A stretch of 64,000 nucleotides of DNA, from NCBI RefSeq assembly GCF_014695775.1, contig NZ_JACJOX010000063.1, positions 1 through 64,000 on the forward strand, given 5' to 3'. The notes beneath the pieces are model-generated. The model was not told the origin of the DNA. It worked only from the letters and a program-made list of their open reading frames with translations, and made no database searches. The DNA is from Leptolyngbya sp. FACHB-60 (GTDB lineage Bacteria > Cyanobacteriota > Cyanobacteriia > Phormidesmidales > Phormidesmidaceae). Shown here one piece after another: positions 16,032-25,042 of the stretch. Numbering within the stretch: position 1 is the first letter of the stretch; each line of letters opens with the position of its first letter. The position numbers were made by a program, and so were the translations under genes.

Positions 16032-16802
16032 CGATCGCACCTCGTTACAAAATTGCTGGGCAGCTTCAACGGCCTGCTGCCTGAGGTTGGCATAGACTTT
16101 CGCAAAGGGCGGCTGCCAGGCCGATAGCCCGAGAACGTCGGCGGTGACTAGCACCTGACCATCACAGTGCACCCCCGCGCCGATGCCAATGGTGGGAATG
16201 CGCAGCGCCTTAGTGATATCGCTGGCTAGTTCGGTAGGAATATGCTCTAAAACGATGGAAAAGGCTCCGGCCTGCTCTAGGTCTTTGGCTTCGGAGAGAA
16301 TGCGATCGGCTTCGGCTTCGGTTTTGCCCTGCTTGCGAAAACCGCCAAACTGGTTGATTGACTGAGGCGTCAGCCCCACGTGGCCCATCACCGGAATGCC
16401 CCACTGCACCAGTCGACGCACGGTTTCAACCATACCTTCGTGACCGCCCTCTAGCTTCACTGCTTGGGCTCCGGCTTCCTTGAGCATTTGCCCCGCCGCG
16501 CGAATGGCGTCCTCAACGCTGGGCTGATAGCTCAGAAAGGGTAGATCGACTACCAGCAGCGCATTTTTGACTCCCCGCCGCACCGCCTTGGCGCAGATCA
16601 GCATGTCCTCTGTGGTCAGCGGCAGAGTGGTGTCGTAGCCCAGGGCGACCATCGCCAACGAATCGCCCACCAGCACAATATCGGCCCCGGCCTGGTCAAC
16701 AATTTGCCCTGACATCACATCCCAGGCGGTCAGTACGGTAATGGGTTGGGCGGGTGCGCCCGTTTGCTTCCACCGCAAAATTCGATCAACGCTAACGGCC
16801 AT
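16014..16802 (-). CDS. panB: 3-methyl-2-oxobutanoate hydroxymethyltransferase
   Basis: 262 aa. First committed step of pantothenate synthesis: transfers a hydroxymethyl group from methylene-THF to 2-oxoisovalerate. Motifs are 'LTAWDVMSGQIVDQAGADIVLVGDSLAMVALGY', 'VKLEGGHE', 'GHVGLTPQSI' and 'IGIGAGVHCDGQVLV'. The usual 'LTAYD' is LTAWD here. The last residues (GNYPA) are encoded inside the arm of the 15999-16031 hairpin, so the repeat reaches into the coding end. It is divergent from clpP. Confidence 0.95.
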   Translation of the reverse strand: MAVSVDRILRWKQTGAPAQPITVLTAWDVMSGQIVDQAGADIVLVGDSLAMVALGYDTTLPLTTEDMLICAKAVRRGVKNALLVVDLPFLSYQPSVEDAIRAAGQMLKEAGAQAVKLEGGHEGMVETVRRLVQWGIPVMGHVGLTPQSINQFGGFRKQGKTEAEADRILSEAKDLEQAGAFSIVLEHIPTELASDITKALRIPTIGIGAGVHCDGQVLVTADVLGLSAWQPPFAKVYANLRQQAVEAAQQFCNEVRSGNYPA

Positions 16803-16934
16803 GGCTGCGCCTGGAAAGGGATATGGTTGTCAGGATAACAAACCCTGATTCGGCTATCCCTCCAATCTGCCGCCCCCCTAGGGAACACAACTCGCTAAAA
16901 TCAAATAAACCCGTACAAAGTGTGGCTTATCACG

Positions 16935-17540
16935 ATGATCCCAACCGTTATTGAGCAATCCGGGCGTGGCGAGCGCGCGTTTGACATTTATTCCCGACTT
17001 TTGCGGGAGCGTATTATCTTCCTTGGCCAAGAGGTCACCGCTGATTCGGCCAACCTGATTGTGGCCCAGATGCTGTTTCTCGAAGCCGAAGACCCCGACA
17101 AAGACATCTATCTCTACATCAATTCCCCCGGTGGGTCAGTGTCGGCGGGCCTGGGCATCTACGACACGATGAATCACATTCGGCCCCAGATCTGCACCAT
17201 CTGCGTGGGGCTAGCAGCCAGCATGGGGGCGTTTTTGCTCACCGCAGGCGAGAAGGGCAAGCGCATGAGTCTGCCCAACTCCCGCATTATGATTCACCAG
17301 CCTTTGGGTGGTGCCCAGGGCCAGGCTACCGACATCGAGATTCAGGCGAAGGAAATTCTCTATCTGAAGAAGCAGCTGAACGATGCGATCGCCAAAAACA
17401 CCGGCCAGTCAATCGATAAGATTGCCCAAGACACCGAGCGCGACTTCTTTATGAGCCCTCAAGAAGCGGTAGAGTACGGTCTCATCGACCAGGTGATCGA
17501 TCGCACCTCCGTCGGTTCCCGTCCACTGACAGCTATGTAA
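16935..17540 (+). CDS. clpP: ATP-dependent Clp protease proteolytic subunit
   Basis: 201 aa. Serine peptidase forming the tetradecameric chamber used by ClpC/ClpX. The catalytic triad is S96 (GLAASMGAF), H121 (MIHQPLGG) and D170. ATG 16935 (MIPTVIEQSGRGERAFDIYSRLL) is preferred over 16920 because ClpP proteins begin at this point. Cyanobacteria carry several ClpP paralogues and I cannot say which one this is. No clpX is adjacent. Confidence 0.95.
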   Translation: MIPTVIEQSGRGERAFDIYSRLLRERIIFLGQEVTADSANLIVAQMLFLEAEDPDKDIYLYINSPGGSVSAGLGIYDTMNHIRPQICTICVGLAASMGAFLLTAGEKGKRMSLPNSRIMIHQPLGGAQGQATDIEIQAKEILYLKKQLNDAIAKNTGQSIDKIAQDTERDFFMSPQEAVEYGLIDQVIDRTSVGSRPLTAM

Positions 17541-17546
17541 ATTGCT

Positions 17547-17579
17547 CTAACCCCCAAAGTTTGATGACTTGGGGGTTAG
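17547..17579. terminator. bidirectional terminator between clpP and its convergent neighbour
   Basis: CTAACCCCCAA (17547-17557) and TTGGGGGTTAG (17569-17579) form an 11-bp perfect stem. The right arm contains the stop codon of the minus-strand gene (17576-17578). Confidence 0.7.
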
Positions 17580-18331
17580 GCGCTGCCGTGGGGAGATTGA
17601 GTTTCTAAGAACAACAAGAACTCCAGCAGCTCGTCGTCGGTAAGGTCGTGGCGCGACAACTTGCCGTAGGTCTTCTTCAAAAACTCGCGCCCCTGGGCGA
17701 CGCCCCAGCCCAACCGCTGGAGTTCTACATCGGTTTGGGCAATGATGTCCGATAAATCGACCGCTGCCGGTTCTGCGCCCAAATCTACAAACTCGTCAGT
17801 CGGGGCCTCGATGGTAGCGGGCAGATCTGCCTGAAATGGTGCGACTTGTAGGGGCGGAGTTGGAGCGGCTACGGCCGTTAGGGGCAGCTCAGCAGTCGGT
17901 TGCTCTAGGATGTTTCCCTGATCTAAAGCGGGGGGGACTAGGCTTAGCGGCGGGGGGGCGAGTTCCGGATGAGTTGTGGGAAGGGGCTTATCGTTGGGCC
18001 GGTCTGAAGGGGCGATCGCCTCCAGGTTGGCTAAGCCCGGACTGGGCTTGGCGATCGCTGGTTCAGGAGCCTCAACCCTATCGACTTCGATGGGGAAGGG
18101 AAGGCTAGGCAGTTCAACCGCCAAGCTCAGGCGCTCTAGGGCGCGGGTGGTGGCTATATCTTCGGCCACCTCTAGGGTGGTGTTTGCCCCCAGCCCGCTC
18201 GCCAAAATCCGGTTGTCTACGCCGACACAGACCCGCACCACGTACAGTCCGTCGTGGAGGGTGAGCAAATCTGACGTCAGGCTGCCCTGGGGATACTGTT
18301 GGCGAAATTGCTTCAGAAGCGAACTTAGCAC
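17576..18331 (-). CDS. conserved cyanobacterial protein of unknown function
   Basis: 251 aa in three parts. Residues 1-75 look like a small alpha-beta domain (LLKQFRQQYPQGSLTSDLLTLHDGLYVVRV). Residues ~80-195 are a low-complexity linker rich in P, A and L. The last ~50 residues (TDVELQRLGWGVAQGREFLKKTYGKLSRHDLTDDELLEFLLFLE) form a compact helical domain that recurs in cyanobacterial proteins. The conserved ends with a free linker suggest two binding modules. Function is unknown. Confidence 0.75.
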   Translation of the reverse strand: MLSSLLKQFRQQYPQGSLTSDLLTLHDGLYVVRVCVGVDNRILASGLGANTTLEVAEDIATTRALERLSLAVELPSLPFPIEVDRVEAPEPAIAKPSPGLANLEAIAPSDRPNDKPLPTTHPELAPPPLSLVPPALDQGNILEQPTAELPLTAVAAPTPPLQVAPFQADLPATIEAPTDEFVDLGAEPAAVDLSDIIAQTDVELQRLGWGVAQGREFLKKTYGKLSRHDLTDDELLEFLLFLETQSPHGSA

Positions 18332-18400
18332 TCGGGCGGTCTCCCCTACGGGTGGATGGTAACCGTACTATTCTAAGGAAGTAGGGCACGTTAGACTGAA

Positions 18401-18480
18401 GCCATTGTGACGCTGGCCTGCTTGAGGGCAGCGAGGGAGTTCCCTACAATGGCGCGCGACCGTGGGTCAGGCAGGCTGAC
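18401..18480 (+). promoter_or_regulatory. structured leader upstream of the TerC gene
   Basis: GCCATTGT (18401-18408) pairs perfectly with ACAATGGC (18446-18453). Inside are CTGC/GCAG and GGGA/TCCC pairings, and a GTCAG/CTGAC hairpin (18466-18480) follows. This is a multi-branch leader 60-140 bp before the TerC start. I looked for yybP-ykoY (manganese) riboswitch consensus and did not find it. Confidence 0.3.
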
Positions 18481-18540
18481 AAGCCGGTGCTTTTACCCTG
18501 AACTATTTTGATTGCTACTCTAGGCGGCTGAACTGAGCTA

Positions 18541-19356
18541 ATGCTAGACCGATTACTCGATATCTCTAATAACTTTGGGGTCGATACCCTATTGCTGCTG
18601 CCGGTGCTAATTGCCCTAGAGGCGGTGCTGTCGGCCGACAATGCGATCGCCCTAGCGGCGATCGCCCAAGGTCTAGAGAGCGAAGCCATGCAGCGCCGGG
18701 CGCTCAACTTTGGGCTGCTGATCGCCTTTGTGTTGCGAGTCGGGCTAATTTTGACGGCGGGCTGGGTGCTTCAGTTTTGGCAGTTTGAGGTAATGGGGGC
18801 TGCCTACCTGCTGTGGCTGGTGTATAAGCACTTCACCGCTGAAACCGACGCAGAGGCCCAGCACCACGGTCCCAGGTTCGCCACCGTTTTGCAAGCGATT
18901 CCGGTAATTGCCTTCACAGACCTGGCCTTTTCGCTAGATAGCGTCACCACTGCCCTAGCGCTGTCTAAAGATGTGCTGGTGATTTTGCTGGGCGGCACCA
19001 TCGGCATTATTACCCTGCGGTTTATGGCAGGGCTGTTTATCCGCTGGCTAGAAGAGTTTGAGCATTTAGAAGATGCCGGCTTTATCACCGTGGGTTTTGT
19101 GGGCATTCGCCTGCTGGTGCGGGTAATTGACCCCACTCTAGTGCCCCCAGAGTGGACGATGGTGTTGGTGATTGCCCTCGTGTTTGCCTGGGGCTTTTCG
19201 AAGCGCATCGAAGAGAGTGCCAGTGTTGAATCAGCTCATTTAAGCAATGGCAAAGTGCCCACTGTTGCTGAATTAGAAGCCCAGGGCAGGAACTCTGGGG
19301 AAACTTCCTCCAATCAGGAAGATGCCACTCCAGCAATCCCCCTCCAGCAAGACTGA
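18541..19356 (+). CDS. TerC family membrane protein
   Basis: 271 aa with about seven membrane helices. The motif 'LIALEAVLSADNAIALAAIAQGL' and 'VIAFTDLAFSLDSVTTALALS' carry the acidic membrane residues typical of TerC/YkoY proteins, which export manganese or other metals in several bacteria. The last ~55 residues are a hydrophilic, low-complexity tail. A structured leader precedes it. The gene converges with the sulfurtransferase gene, 29 bp away. Confidence 0.9.
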   Translation: MLDRLLDISNNFGVDTLLLLPVLIALEAVLSADNAIALAAIAQGLESEAMQRRALNFGLLIAFVLRVGLILTAGWVLQFWQFEVMGAAYLLWLVYKHFTAETDAEAQHHGPRFATVLQAIPVIAFTDLAFSLDSVTTALALSKDVLVILLGGTIGIITLRFMAGLFIRWLEEFEHLEDAGFITVGFVGIRLLVRVIDPTLVPPEWTMVLVIALVFAWGFSKRIEESASVESAHLSNGKVPTVAELEAQGRNSGETSSNQEDATPAIPLQQD

Positions 19357-19385
19357 GAAGCCCTGTCTTCAGCAGCACCACGTTG

Positions 19386-20210
19386 CTAGAGATGGGAGCA
19401 CCAGTCGCTCCAACCCCCGGGGTAGAGCTTAGCCATGGGCTGACCTGCAACGGTTTGAGCCAGCAGGTTCACGCAGGCCGTTACCCCTGAGCCGCAGTAA
19501 ACGATCACCTCCTCGGCATCGTTCAAATCGGCCCAGTGTTGGCCTAGCTCATCGGCGGGTTTCATCTGGCCGTTCTCGGCAGAAACATCTTGCCAAAAGT
19601 AGTTCACCGCACCGGGGATGCTGCCCGCCACTGGGTCAATGGGTTCGACCTCGCCCCGATAGCGATCGGGCGATCGCGAATCGATCAGCACGGTACCTTT
19701 CTGGCGATCGCGCACCGCCTCTATATCGACAATCCAATCCTGGCGCGGCGCGGGCACAAAGTTGCCCGTTCGAGGTGCAGGGATCTCGGTACTGGTGGGA
19801 TGGCCGCCCTGCCCCCAGCCTGACCATCCACCGTCGAGCACGGCTACATTGTCGTGGCCCAGGTAGCGCAGCAGCCACCAGAGGCGCGAGGCAAAGGCAA
19901 AGCGGCTGTCGTCATAGGCGACAACCAGGGTGGGCTCTGGGCCGTCAGACGCTATCCCCAGCGCCGTGAGTCGCTGGCTGAAAGTGTCGCGATCGGGCAG
20001 TGGGTGGCGGCCCCCGTGGCGCTGCACTGGGCTAGATAAATCTTGGTTGAGGTCTAAGTACCAAGCCCCAGGAATGTGGCCAGCAGTATATTGCTGTGCC
20101 CCTTGGGAGGGATCAGCTAGGGCAAAGCGGCAGTCAGCGACCACAACTTTGGGGTCATCTAGGTGCTGGGCTAGCCAAGCGGCGGTCACCAAGTTGCGAG
20201 GGTAGGTCAT
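19386..20210 (-). CDS. sulfurtransferase with two rhodanese domains
   Basis: 274 aa. Tandem rhodanese domains: an inactive N-terminal one (~6-130) and an active C-terminal one (~155-270) with the catalytic loop CGSGVTAC, the CGSGVTA type of SseA/mercaptopyruvate and thiosulfate sulfurtransferases. 'HIPGAWYLDLNQDLSSP' and 'IPGAVNYFWQDV' are further family marks. It moves sulfane sulfur to an acceptor such as cyanide or a thiol. The exact donor cannot be told from sequence. Confidence 0.92.
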   Translation of the reverse strand: MTYPRNLVTAAWLAQHLDDPKVVVADCRFALADPSQGAQQYTAGHIPGAWYLDLNQDLSSPVQRHGGRHPLPDRDTFSQRLTALGIASDGPEPTLVVAYDDSRFAFASRLWWLLRYLGHDNVAVLDGGWSGWGQGGHPTSTEIPAPRTGNFVPAPRQDWIVDIEAVRDRQKGTVLIDSRSPDRYRGEVEPIDPVAGSIPGAVNYFWQDVSAENGQMKPADELGQHWADLNDAEEVIVYCGSGVTACVNLLAQTVAGQPMAKLYPGGWSDWCSHL

Positions 20211-20435
20211 AGGTTAGACGAATGGCATGGCATGGGGGTGAAAGTCTGGTCTAGCGGGGGATAGCGGCGCACCGTAGAAGTAGGGTATAAGGTTGCTGAA
20301 CTGGCAACACTAGTCGTCTTGGGAACTGCCGGTGCGAAATGTGGCGGTGCAGAATGTCGGTGTTCAAAACGGGTGTTCAACATAGAGAACGGTCAACCTT
20401 GTTAACCAGCAGATCCTATTCAATGAGGCGCTGTC

Positions 20436-20990
20436 ATGACTGTAGAACCTCAACCGATTACTGAGATTAAAACAGCGACGGGCTGGGTTATGGCCCTCAG
20501 CGTAGGTCTGATCATTTTAGGTATTTTGGCAATTTTAATGCCGGCGATCGCCTCGGCTGTTTTTACCTCTGCCCTGGGCTGGGTGGCCGTAATCAGCGGA
20601 ATTTTGCAGGTTTTACAGGCATTTCAGGCACGAGCGGTCAGGGCACTGGGGTTGAGCTTAGGGGTGGGCCTGCTCTATATCGTGGCAGGGCTCTACATCC
20701 TGTTTAATTTAGCGAAAGCGACGGCGGGGCTGACACTGGCTTTCGGTCTGCTGTTTATAGTCGAAGGCATTTTTACCATCATCATGGCGTTTACCTATAG
20801 AGCTGGGCGCACCATGTCGTGGTTTGTGGCCATCAATGGCATTGTCACGCTGATTTTAGGGATTTTGGTCATCAATCGCTGGCCGTTTGGCTCGCTCTGG
20901 CTGATTGGCTTTTATGTGGGTACTAGCCTATTGTTTAGCGGAGCTTCGCTGCTTGGGGCAGCGATGACCGCCCGTAAGGAAGTTGCCTAG
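20436..20990 (+). CDS. HdeD family membrane protein (DUF308)
   Basis: 184 aa with six closely spaced membrane helices in repeated DUF308 pairs. 'GWVMALSVGLIILGILAILMP' and 'GLLYIVAGLYILFN' are typical. HdeD proteins are linked to acid resistance in E. coli; the role in cyanobacteria is not known. It lies 8 bp upstream of the alpha/beta hydrolase gene, so the two probably form an operon. Confidence 0.88.
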   Translation: MTVEPQPITEIKTATGWVMALSVGLIILGILAILMPAIASAVFTSALGWVAVISGILQVLQAFQARAVRALGLSLGVGLLYIVAGLYILFNLAKATAGLTLAFGLLFIVEGIFTIIMAFTYRAGRTMSWFVAINGIVTLILGILVINRWPFGSLWLIGFYVGTSLLFSGASLLGAAMTARKEVA

Positions 20991-20998
20991 GACCATCC

Positions 20999-21892
20999 AT
21001 GCCCGGAGACTACATCCTCTTTGCTCAGCACGGCTGGGCCGATACCAACCAGTCGATGATGAGTTTGGCCGAGCAGCTAGCGGGCGATCGCGCGCAAATT
21101 GTCGCCCCCTGCCTCAACTACGCTATGACCTGGCTGCGGATTTCCCCGCTGGTGGATGAGGTCGATGCCCTGGCCACGGCGACGCTGGCGCGCCAGCCCA
21201 ATCTACCAGTACGGATTGTGGGTCACTCGATGGGGGGCTTGATTTGGCTGGAGGTGCTCAACCACCATCCCGACTGGTGGCCCAGAATAGAATTTTTGAC
21301 ACTGGTTGGCTCCCCGGTAGGTGGGGCCGACCTGGGCCGCATGCTTGATCCGCTGAAGATGGGAATTGGTATTGCTGCTGACCTGGGTCGCGATCGCCGC
21401 CCCCTAGCCGCCCGGCTCGCTGCCGCTATCCCCACCCTATCGATCGCGGGCGATGTGGATCGGGGTAGCGATGGCACCATCACCATTGAGAGCACACGGG
21501 TGCCCAACGGGCAGTTTGTCTGCCTCGGGGGCATCAGCCACGCGGCCCTGCGCTGTCACCCACGCGTGGTGGCGCAGATTCAACAGTTTTGGAAGGGCGA
21601 CAGCCTGAGTGCGCTGCTCATACCCCATCCCCTAGTGGCGCAGCTGCGTCAGATACCCGGTATGACCGATGCCCATTTGCGCGATTTTGCCCGCGCCACC
21701 CTCTGGCACACCTTCGCCGACGGCACCAGTATTCGCCTGTGGCTCAGCCCCCTTGGCATTCACCACGTGTTTTTGGCCTCTGCCGAGGATGACTGCCTGT
21801 ATTCAGGCTATGTGGGCTGGCTACACAGCGGAGAGCTGTGGCACAGCCTAGGGGCGCTGCGGGCAGACGCCAAACTATCCCAGGGCTGGTGA
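20999..21892 (+). CDS. alpha/beta hydrolase, lipase-like
   Basis: 297 aa. The nucleophile elbow is GHSMGG at about residues 78-83, following 'LPVRIV'. A later 'GDVDRGSDGTI' and 'ISHAALRCHP' provide plausible acid and histidine. The second half, from ~200, is a separate domain (MTDAHLRDFARATLWHTFADGTSIRLWLS) of unknown type. The substrate is unknown. Its last 18 bp overlap the end of the convergent gene at 21875. Confidence 0.82.
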   Translation: MPGDYILFAQHGWADTNQSMMSLAEQLAGDRAQIVAPCLNYAMTWLRISPLVDEVDALATATLARQPNLPVRIVGHSMGGLIWLEVLNHHPDWWPRIEFLTLVGSPVGGADLGRMLDPLKMGIGIAADLGRDRRPLAARLAAAIPTLSIAGDVDRGSDGTITIESTRVPNGQFVCLGGISHAALRCHPRVVAQIQQFWKGDSLSALLIPHPLVAQLRQIPGMTDAHLRDFARATLWHTFADGTSIRLWLSPLGIHHVFLASAEDDCLYSGYVGWLHSGELWHSLGALRADAKLSQGW

Positions 21893-22858
21893 GCCGGTGG
21901 GTGGCCGATCGCCCAGTTGGCGGGTGGAGGTCAGCGGACTGGAGATGGAGAGGCCATCCTCACTGACCAGGCCGGCGGTGACATCGACGCTACCCTCGCG
22001 TTTGCGAGCTTGCCGGTACTGCTCAACGGCGGTGTTGACTTGGTCGGCGATCGCCCAGGCAGCCTTCGAGGGCGGCGGCGACTGCTGCAAAATATTCAGC
22101 TGAAAACTGACCTGCTCAATTAGAAGTTTTTCATCGATGACGCTGAGCTGGGTGTCAATGTTGAAATCGACCTGATTCTTAAGCACCGCGCTCAGAGCCG
22201 CAGCAATCAGATTAGCCCCGATATTGATCAGGTTAGGGGCATAACTTTTGACGTAAGCGGTAACAGTCTCACCTACCGCTTCGGCCATCGGTCGCTGTGC
22301 TAGAGCAGTGGCTAGAGTTTCGGCGATCGCAAGGTAAGCAGGGTCGATGGCGGCGGCGATCGCACCATTGACATCAAAGGATTGCACAATCTGACTGATT
22401 AAGCCCAGGGCTTCTGAACGGGTGAGGGGCCGATGGTCAGCGATCGCCCGGCTCAGCAGCGGCATGACAGCGGTAACTATTGTCCTAAAATCTTCTGGGG
22501 TGAGATGGGGCGTATAGCGCTGCATATAGGCCGCGAGAATACCCTGCGCCTGTTGCGCTAGATGCTGCTGCCAGCGGTGGGTTTCCTTGGCTAGGGCACT
22601 GGTAGCGCGATCGACAATGGCATTTTTGAGGTCGTCAGCGGTGAGACCATCGAGCACCTGTTGAGCCACGGCGTCGATCAGAGCGGCGGGTTCTTCGGGC
22701 AGATATAGCCGTAACAGAGTGCTGAGCAGGCCCTGCACCTGTTCGGGAGAATTGGGTAACCCATAGAGTCGCCCGTAGGCGCTGAGACCGCTAATCAGCG
22801 TTGCGGTCACCTTGGGGTTACGGGGAGCAGAGGTCAGATCCTCAGGCGGCATCGTCAA
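21875..22858 (-). CDS. conserved protein of unknown function
   Basis: 327 aa, largely helical, with repeated alanine-rich amphipathic segments (DAVAQQVLDGLTADDLKNAIVDRA, TRSEALGLISQIVQSFDVNGAIAAAI). The C-terminal ~50 residues are hydrophilic and disordered. I do not recognise a family; the profile suggests a cyanobacterial membrane-associated or scaffold protein. The gene overlaps the hydrolase end by 18 bp tail to tail. Confidence 0.65.
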   Translation of the reverse strand: MTMPPEDLTSAPRNPKVTATLISGLSAYGRLYGLPNSPEQVQGLLSTLLRLYLPEEPAALIDAVAQQVLDGLTADDLKNAIVDRATSALAKETHRWQQHLAQQAQGILAAYMQRYTPHLTPEDFRTIVTAVMPLLSRAIADHRPLTRSEALGLISQIVQSFDVNGAIAAAIDPAYLAIAETLATALAQRPMAEAVGETVTAYVKSYAPNLINIGANLIAAALSAVLKNQVDFNIDTQLSVIDEKLLIEQVSFQLNILQQSPPPSKAAWAIADQVNTAVEQYRQARKREGSVDVTAGLVSEDGLSISSPLTSTRQLGDRPPTGSPALG

Positions 22859-22977
22859 CCATCCTTGATGGGAGTGAAGGGACTATCGACTCTTGCCTAG
22901 GCACCCTCCTCAATCCTAATCGCAGACTGGTCTGAGCCGCCTCACCTCTGCGGGTATTCTATTATGTGCTAAATGGC

Positions 22978-24825
22978 CTACTCTAGATTGCCGTTGTAGC
23001 CACGGGGCGTAATCAGCCAGGGGCCGTGGCGCTGGGTGCTCTGGTTGCCGATCAGCACCACCGTCAGCATGTCGATGGGGGCCTCTAGCAAGTTGGCCAG
23101 CGTCGTGCGGTGAATCATCTCGTCGGGGCGATAGACCGACTTCACCACCGCCACCGGAGTATCGGGTGATCTGAAGGCCATGAAGATGCGGTGAGCCGCC
23201 GCGATCTGCTCGGTGCGGGTTTTTGATTTGGGATTGTAGAGCGCCACCACAAAGTCGGCCTGAGCCGCTGCCTCTAGCCGCTTCACAATTACCTGCCAGG
23301 GGGTGAGCAGATCGCTGAGGCTAATGGCGCAGAAGTCATGCATCAGCGGCGCTCCTACCCGAGCCGCGGCAGATTGAAGGGCTGAAATGCCGGGGAAAAC
23401 CTCCACTGAAGGAGTTTCGCCATCCCAGCCGGTGACCTGGAGCTGCTCTAGCACTAGCCCGGCCATGCCGTAGATGCCGCAGTCACCGGAGGACACCACG
23501 GCTACGCTCAGGCCCCAGCGAGCCAGATCAATGGCGCGATCGGCCCGCTGGCGCTCTTGGGTAATGGGCCAGGGTTCGACAATTTGACCAGGGCGATAGA
23601 GGGGGCGAATTTGGTCAATATAGAGGCCGTAACCGATGACGACGTTGGCGCGAGCGATCGCTCCCTTAGCCGCTGGCGTGATCTGGTTCAGATCGCCGGG
23701 GCCGGTACCTACCAGGGCCAGATGCCCAGCATGGGGAATGTATTCGCGCTCGGATTGGGCGATCGCCACGGTCACTGCTCCGGGCTGCCCCTCCACCCGC
23801 ACCACCTGCTTGGCGACTCGCAGCTGGCCTGCCGCTGCCCCCGTCGCGGCGAGAATAGCAGCAGCCTCGGCCACGCTGGGGGTTTGTACTGCCTGTTCCA
23901 CAACCGTGGACGGGTTGGGCACGGGGATTGCCTTCAGTTCCTCGGCGGTAAAGCAGCGCAGGGGCCACTGACGTTCTGCACAGAGCGCCACTAACCCCAC
24001 TTCGTCGGCCTTGAGGTCGAGGCTGGCGATACCGGCGATCGCTCCTTCGGCAAAGTGCCCAGCCCGGCAGACCCGCGCGATCGCCGCCTCAATCACCGCT
24101 TGGGGCGTATCTCGTTCGCAGCCGATGCCCACCCACAGCACTCTTGGGTGCCACTGGGCTTTAGGAAAATCGCTGTCGGGGGCAAACTGCCGGTGAATTG
24201 GGCTGATCCACAAGCGAGCATTGGGGGTGCGAACCGGCTCAAAGACAAATGGATGAGTCGGCGGCAAATGGTCTTGCCAGAGGGTGGTGCCGCAATCCTG
24301 AAACACCTCGATAGGCTTGCCGTGAGCTAGGGCGGCACTTACCCCCGTCCAGTCGCCGCTACCCTTGCTCCAGGCAAAGGGCACTCCCAGCACATCTACC
24401 CCCGGCAGCCCGTGGGTCGAAGCAGAGCCAGTAATCACGGGCTCTGCCCCCAGCAGCAGGGCGATCCGATGGGTCAGAGCATCTGCGCCGCCCTGGTGTC
24501 CGCCGCAAAGACTGATCACCTGATTACCCGTTTCAGCCACCACCACCACTGCGGGATCGGTGGTTTTGTCGGTCAGCAAGGGGGCAATGAGTCTTACCAC
24601 CGCCCCGGTCGCCAGGGCAAAGATGAGCCCGTCCTGGGTAGACCAGAGTTGGGCAATGGTCTCGGGTAGGGAACCTTCGTAAACCTGAGCTTGGATCGCT
24701 AAAGACTCCGCTTCGGCGGCTAGGCTGCGAGGCAACCATAGTGCAGCGGGAAGACCTGTGACCAGGGGCAGCAAAGATTTGAGTCCGGCGGGGGTGACAG
24801 CGATCGCAGCAAAGGACAGCAACAA
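22978..24825 (-). CDS. cobJ: CbiG-CobJ fusion: cobalamin biosynthesis protein
   Basis: 615 aa. Residues ~1-350 are CbiG (N-terminal part with 'FALATGAVVRLIAPLLTDKTTDPAVVVV', then the C-terminal 'LWVGIGCERDTPQAVIEAAI' domain), which opens the lactone of cobalt-precorrin-5A. Residues ~368-610 are CobJ/CbiH, the C17-methyltransferase making precorrin-4, with the SAM motif 'LALVGTGPGDLNQITPAA' and 'VVSSGDCGIYGMAGL'. The two reactions are neighbouring ring-contraction steps. The fusion is known in cyanobacteria. No other cob gene is adjacent and no B12 riboswitch was seen upstream. Confidence 0.93.
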   Translation of the reverse strand: MLLSFAAIAVTPAGLKSLLPLVTGLPAALWLPRSLAAEAESLAIQAQVYEGSLPETIAQLWSTQDGLIFALATGAVVRLIAPLLTDKTTDPAVVVVAETGNQVISLCGGHQGGADALTHRIALLLGAEPVITGSASTHGLPGVDVLGVPFAWSKGSGDWTGVSAALAHGKPIEVFQDCGTTLWQDHLPPTHPFVFEPVRTPNARLWISPIHRQFAPDSDFPKAQWHPRVLWVGIGCERDTPQAVIEAAIARVCRAGHFAEGAIAGIASLDLKADEVGLVALCAERQWPLRCFTAEELKAIPVPNPSTVVEQAVQTPSVAEAAAILAATGAAAGQLRVAKQVVRVEGQPGAVTVAIAQSEREYIPHAGHLALVGTGPGDLNQITPAAKGAIARANVVIGYGLYIDQIRPLYRPGQIVEPWPITQERQRADRAIDLARWGLSVAVVSSGDCGIYGMAGLVLEQLQVTGWDGETPSVEVFPGISALQSAAARVGAPLMHDFCAISLSDLLTPWQVIVKRLEAAAQADFVVALYNPKSKTRTEQIAAAHRIFMAFRSPDTPVAVVKSVYRPDEMIHRTTLANLLEAPIDMLTVVLIGNQSTQRHGPWLITPRGYNGNLE

Positions 24826-24990
24826 TAGACCTCAAAGAACCTGGAGTACTTCATCTTAGAAGACATCATTGTCCCAAGGCGCGGCAAGGTCGAGTTGTCT
24901 GTAGCTTTGCTCTGCCCATAACGGTAGACCGCCAGGGGTAGACCAGCCGAGACGGCTATCCCACAAGACCTTAAACAATTCCTCAGTCTT

Positions 24991-25033
24991 GGTAGGATAG
25001 GCATCCTGCCTGTTCTAGGCAGTGCACCCTACC
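24991..25033. repeat. nested inverted repeat downstream of flv3
   Basis: GGTAGG (24991-24996) pairs with CCTACC (25028-25033), and inside it CTGCCT (25006-25011) pairs with AGGCAG (25017-25022). It lies just after the flv3 stop. It resembles GGATGCCTG-type intergenic elements often seen in cyanobacteria. Confidence 0.4.
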
Positions 25034-25042
25034 GATCGCGAC

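Noticed and set aside
18401..18540. yybP-ykoY manganese riboswitch upstream of the TerC gene
   Set aside because: The GGGGAGUAG and GAGACCUUU-type conserved segments are not present; only generic pairing was seen.
24826..25042. cobalamin riboswitch upstream of the CbiG-CobJ gene
   Set aside because: No B12-box-like sequence; the region is mainly flv3 3' flank and an inverted repeat.
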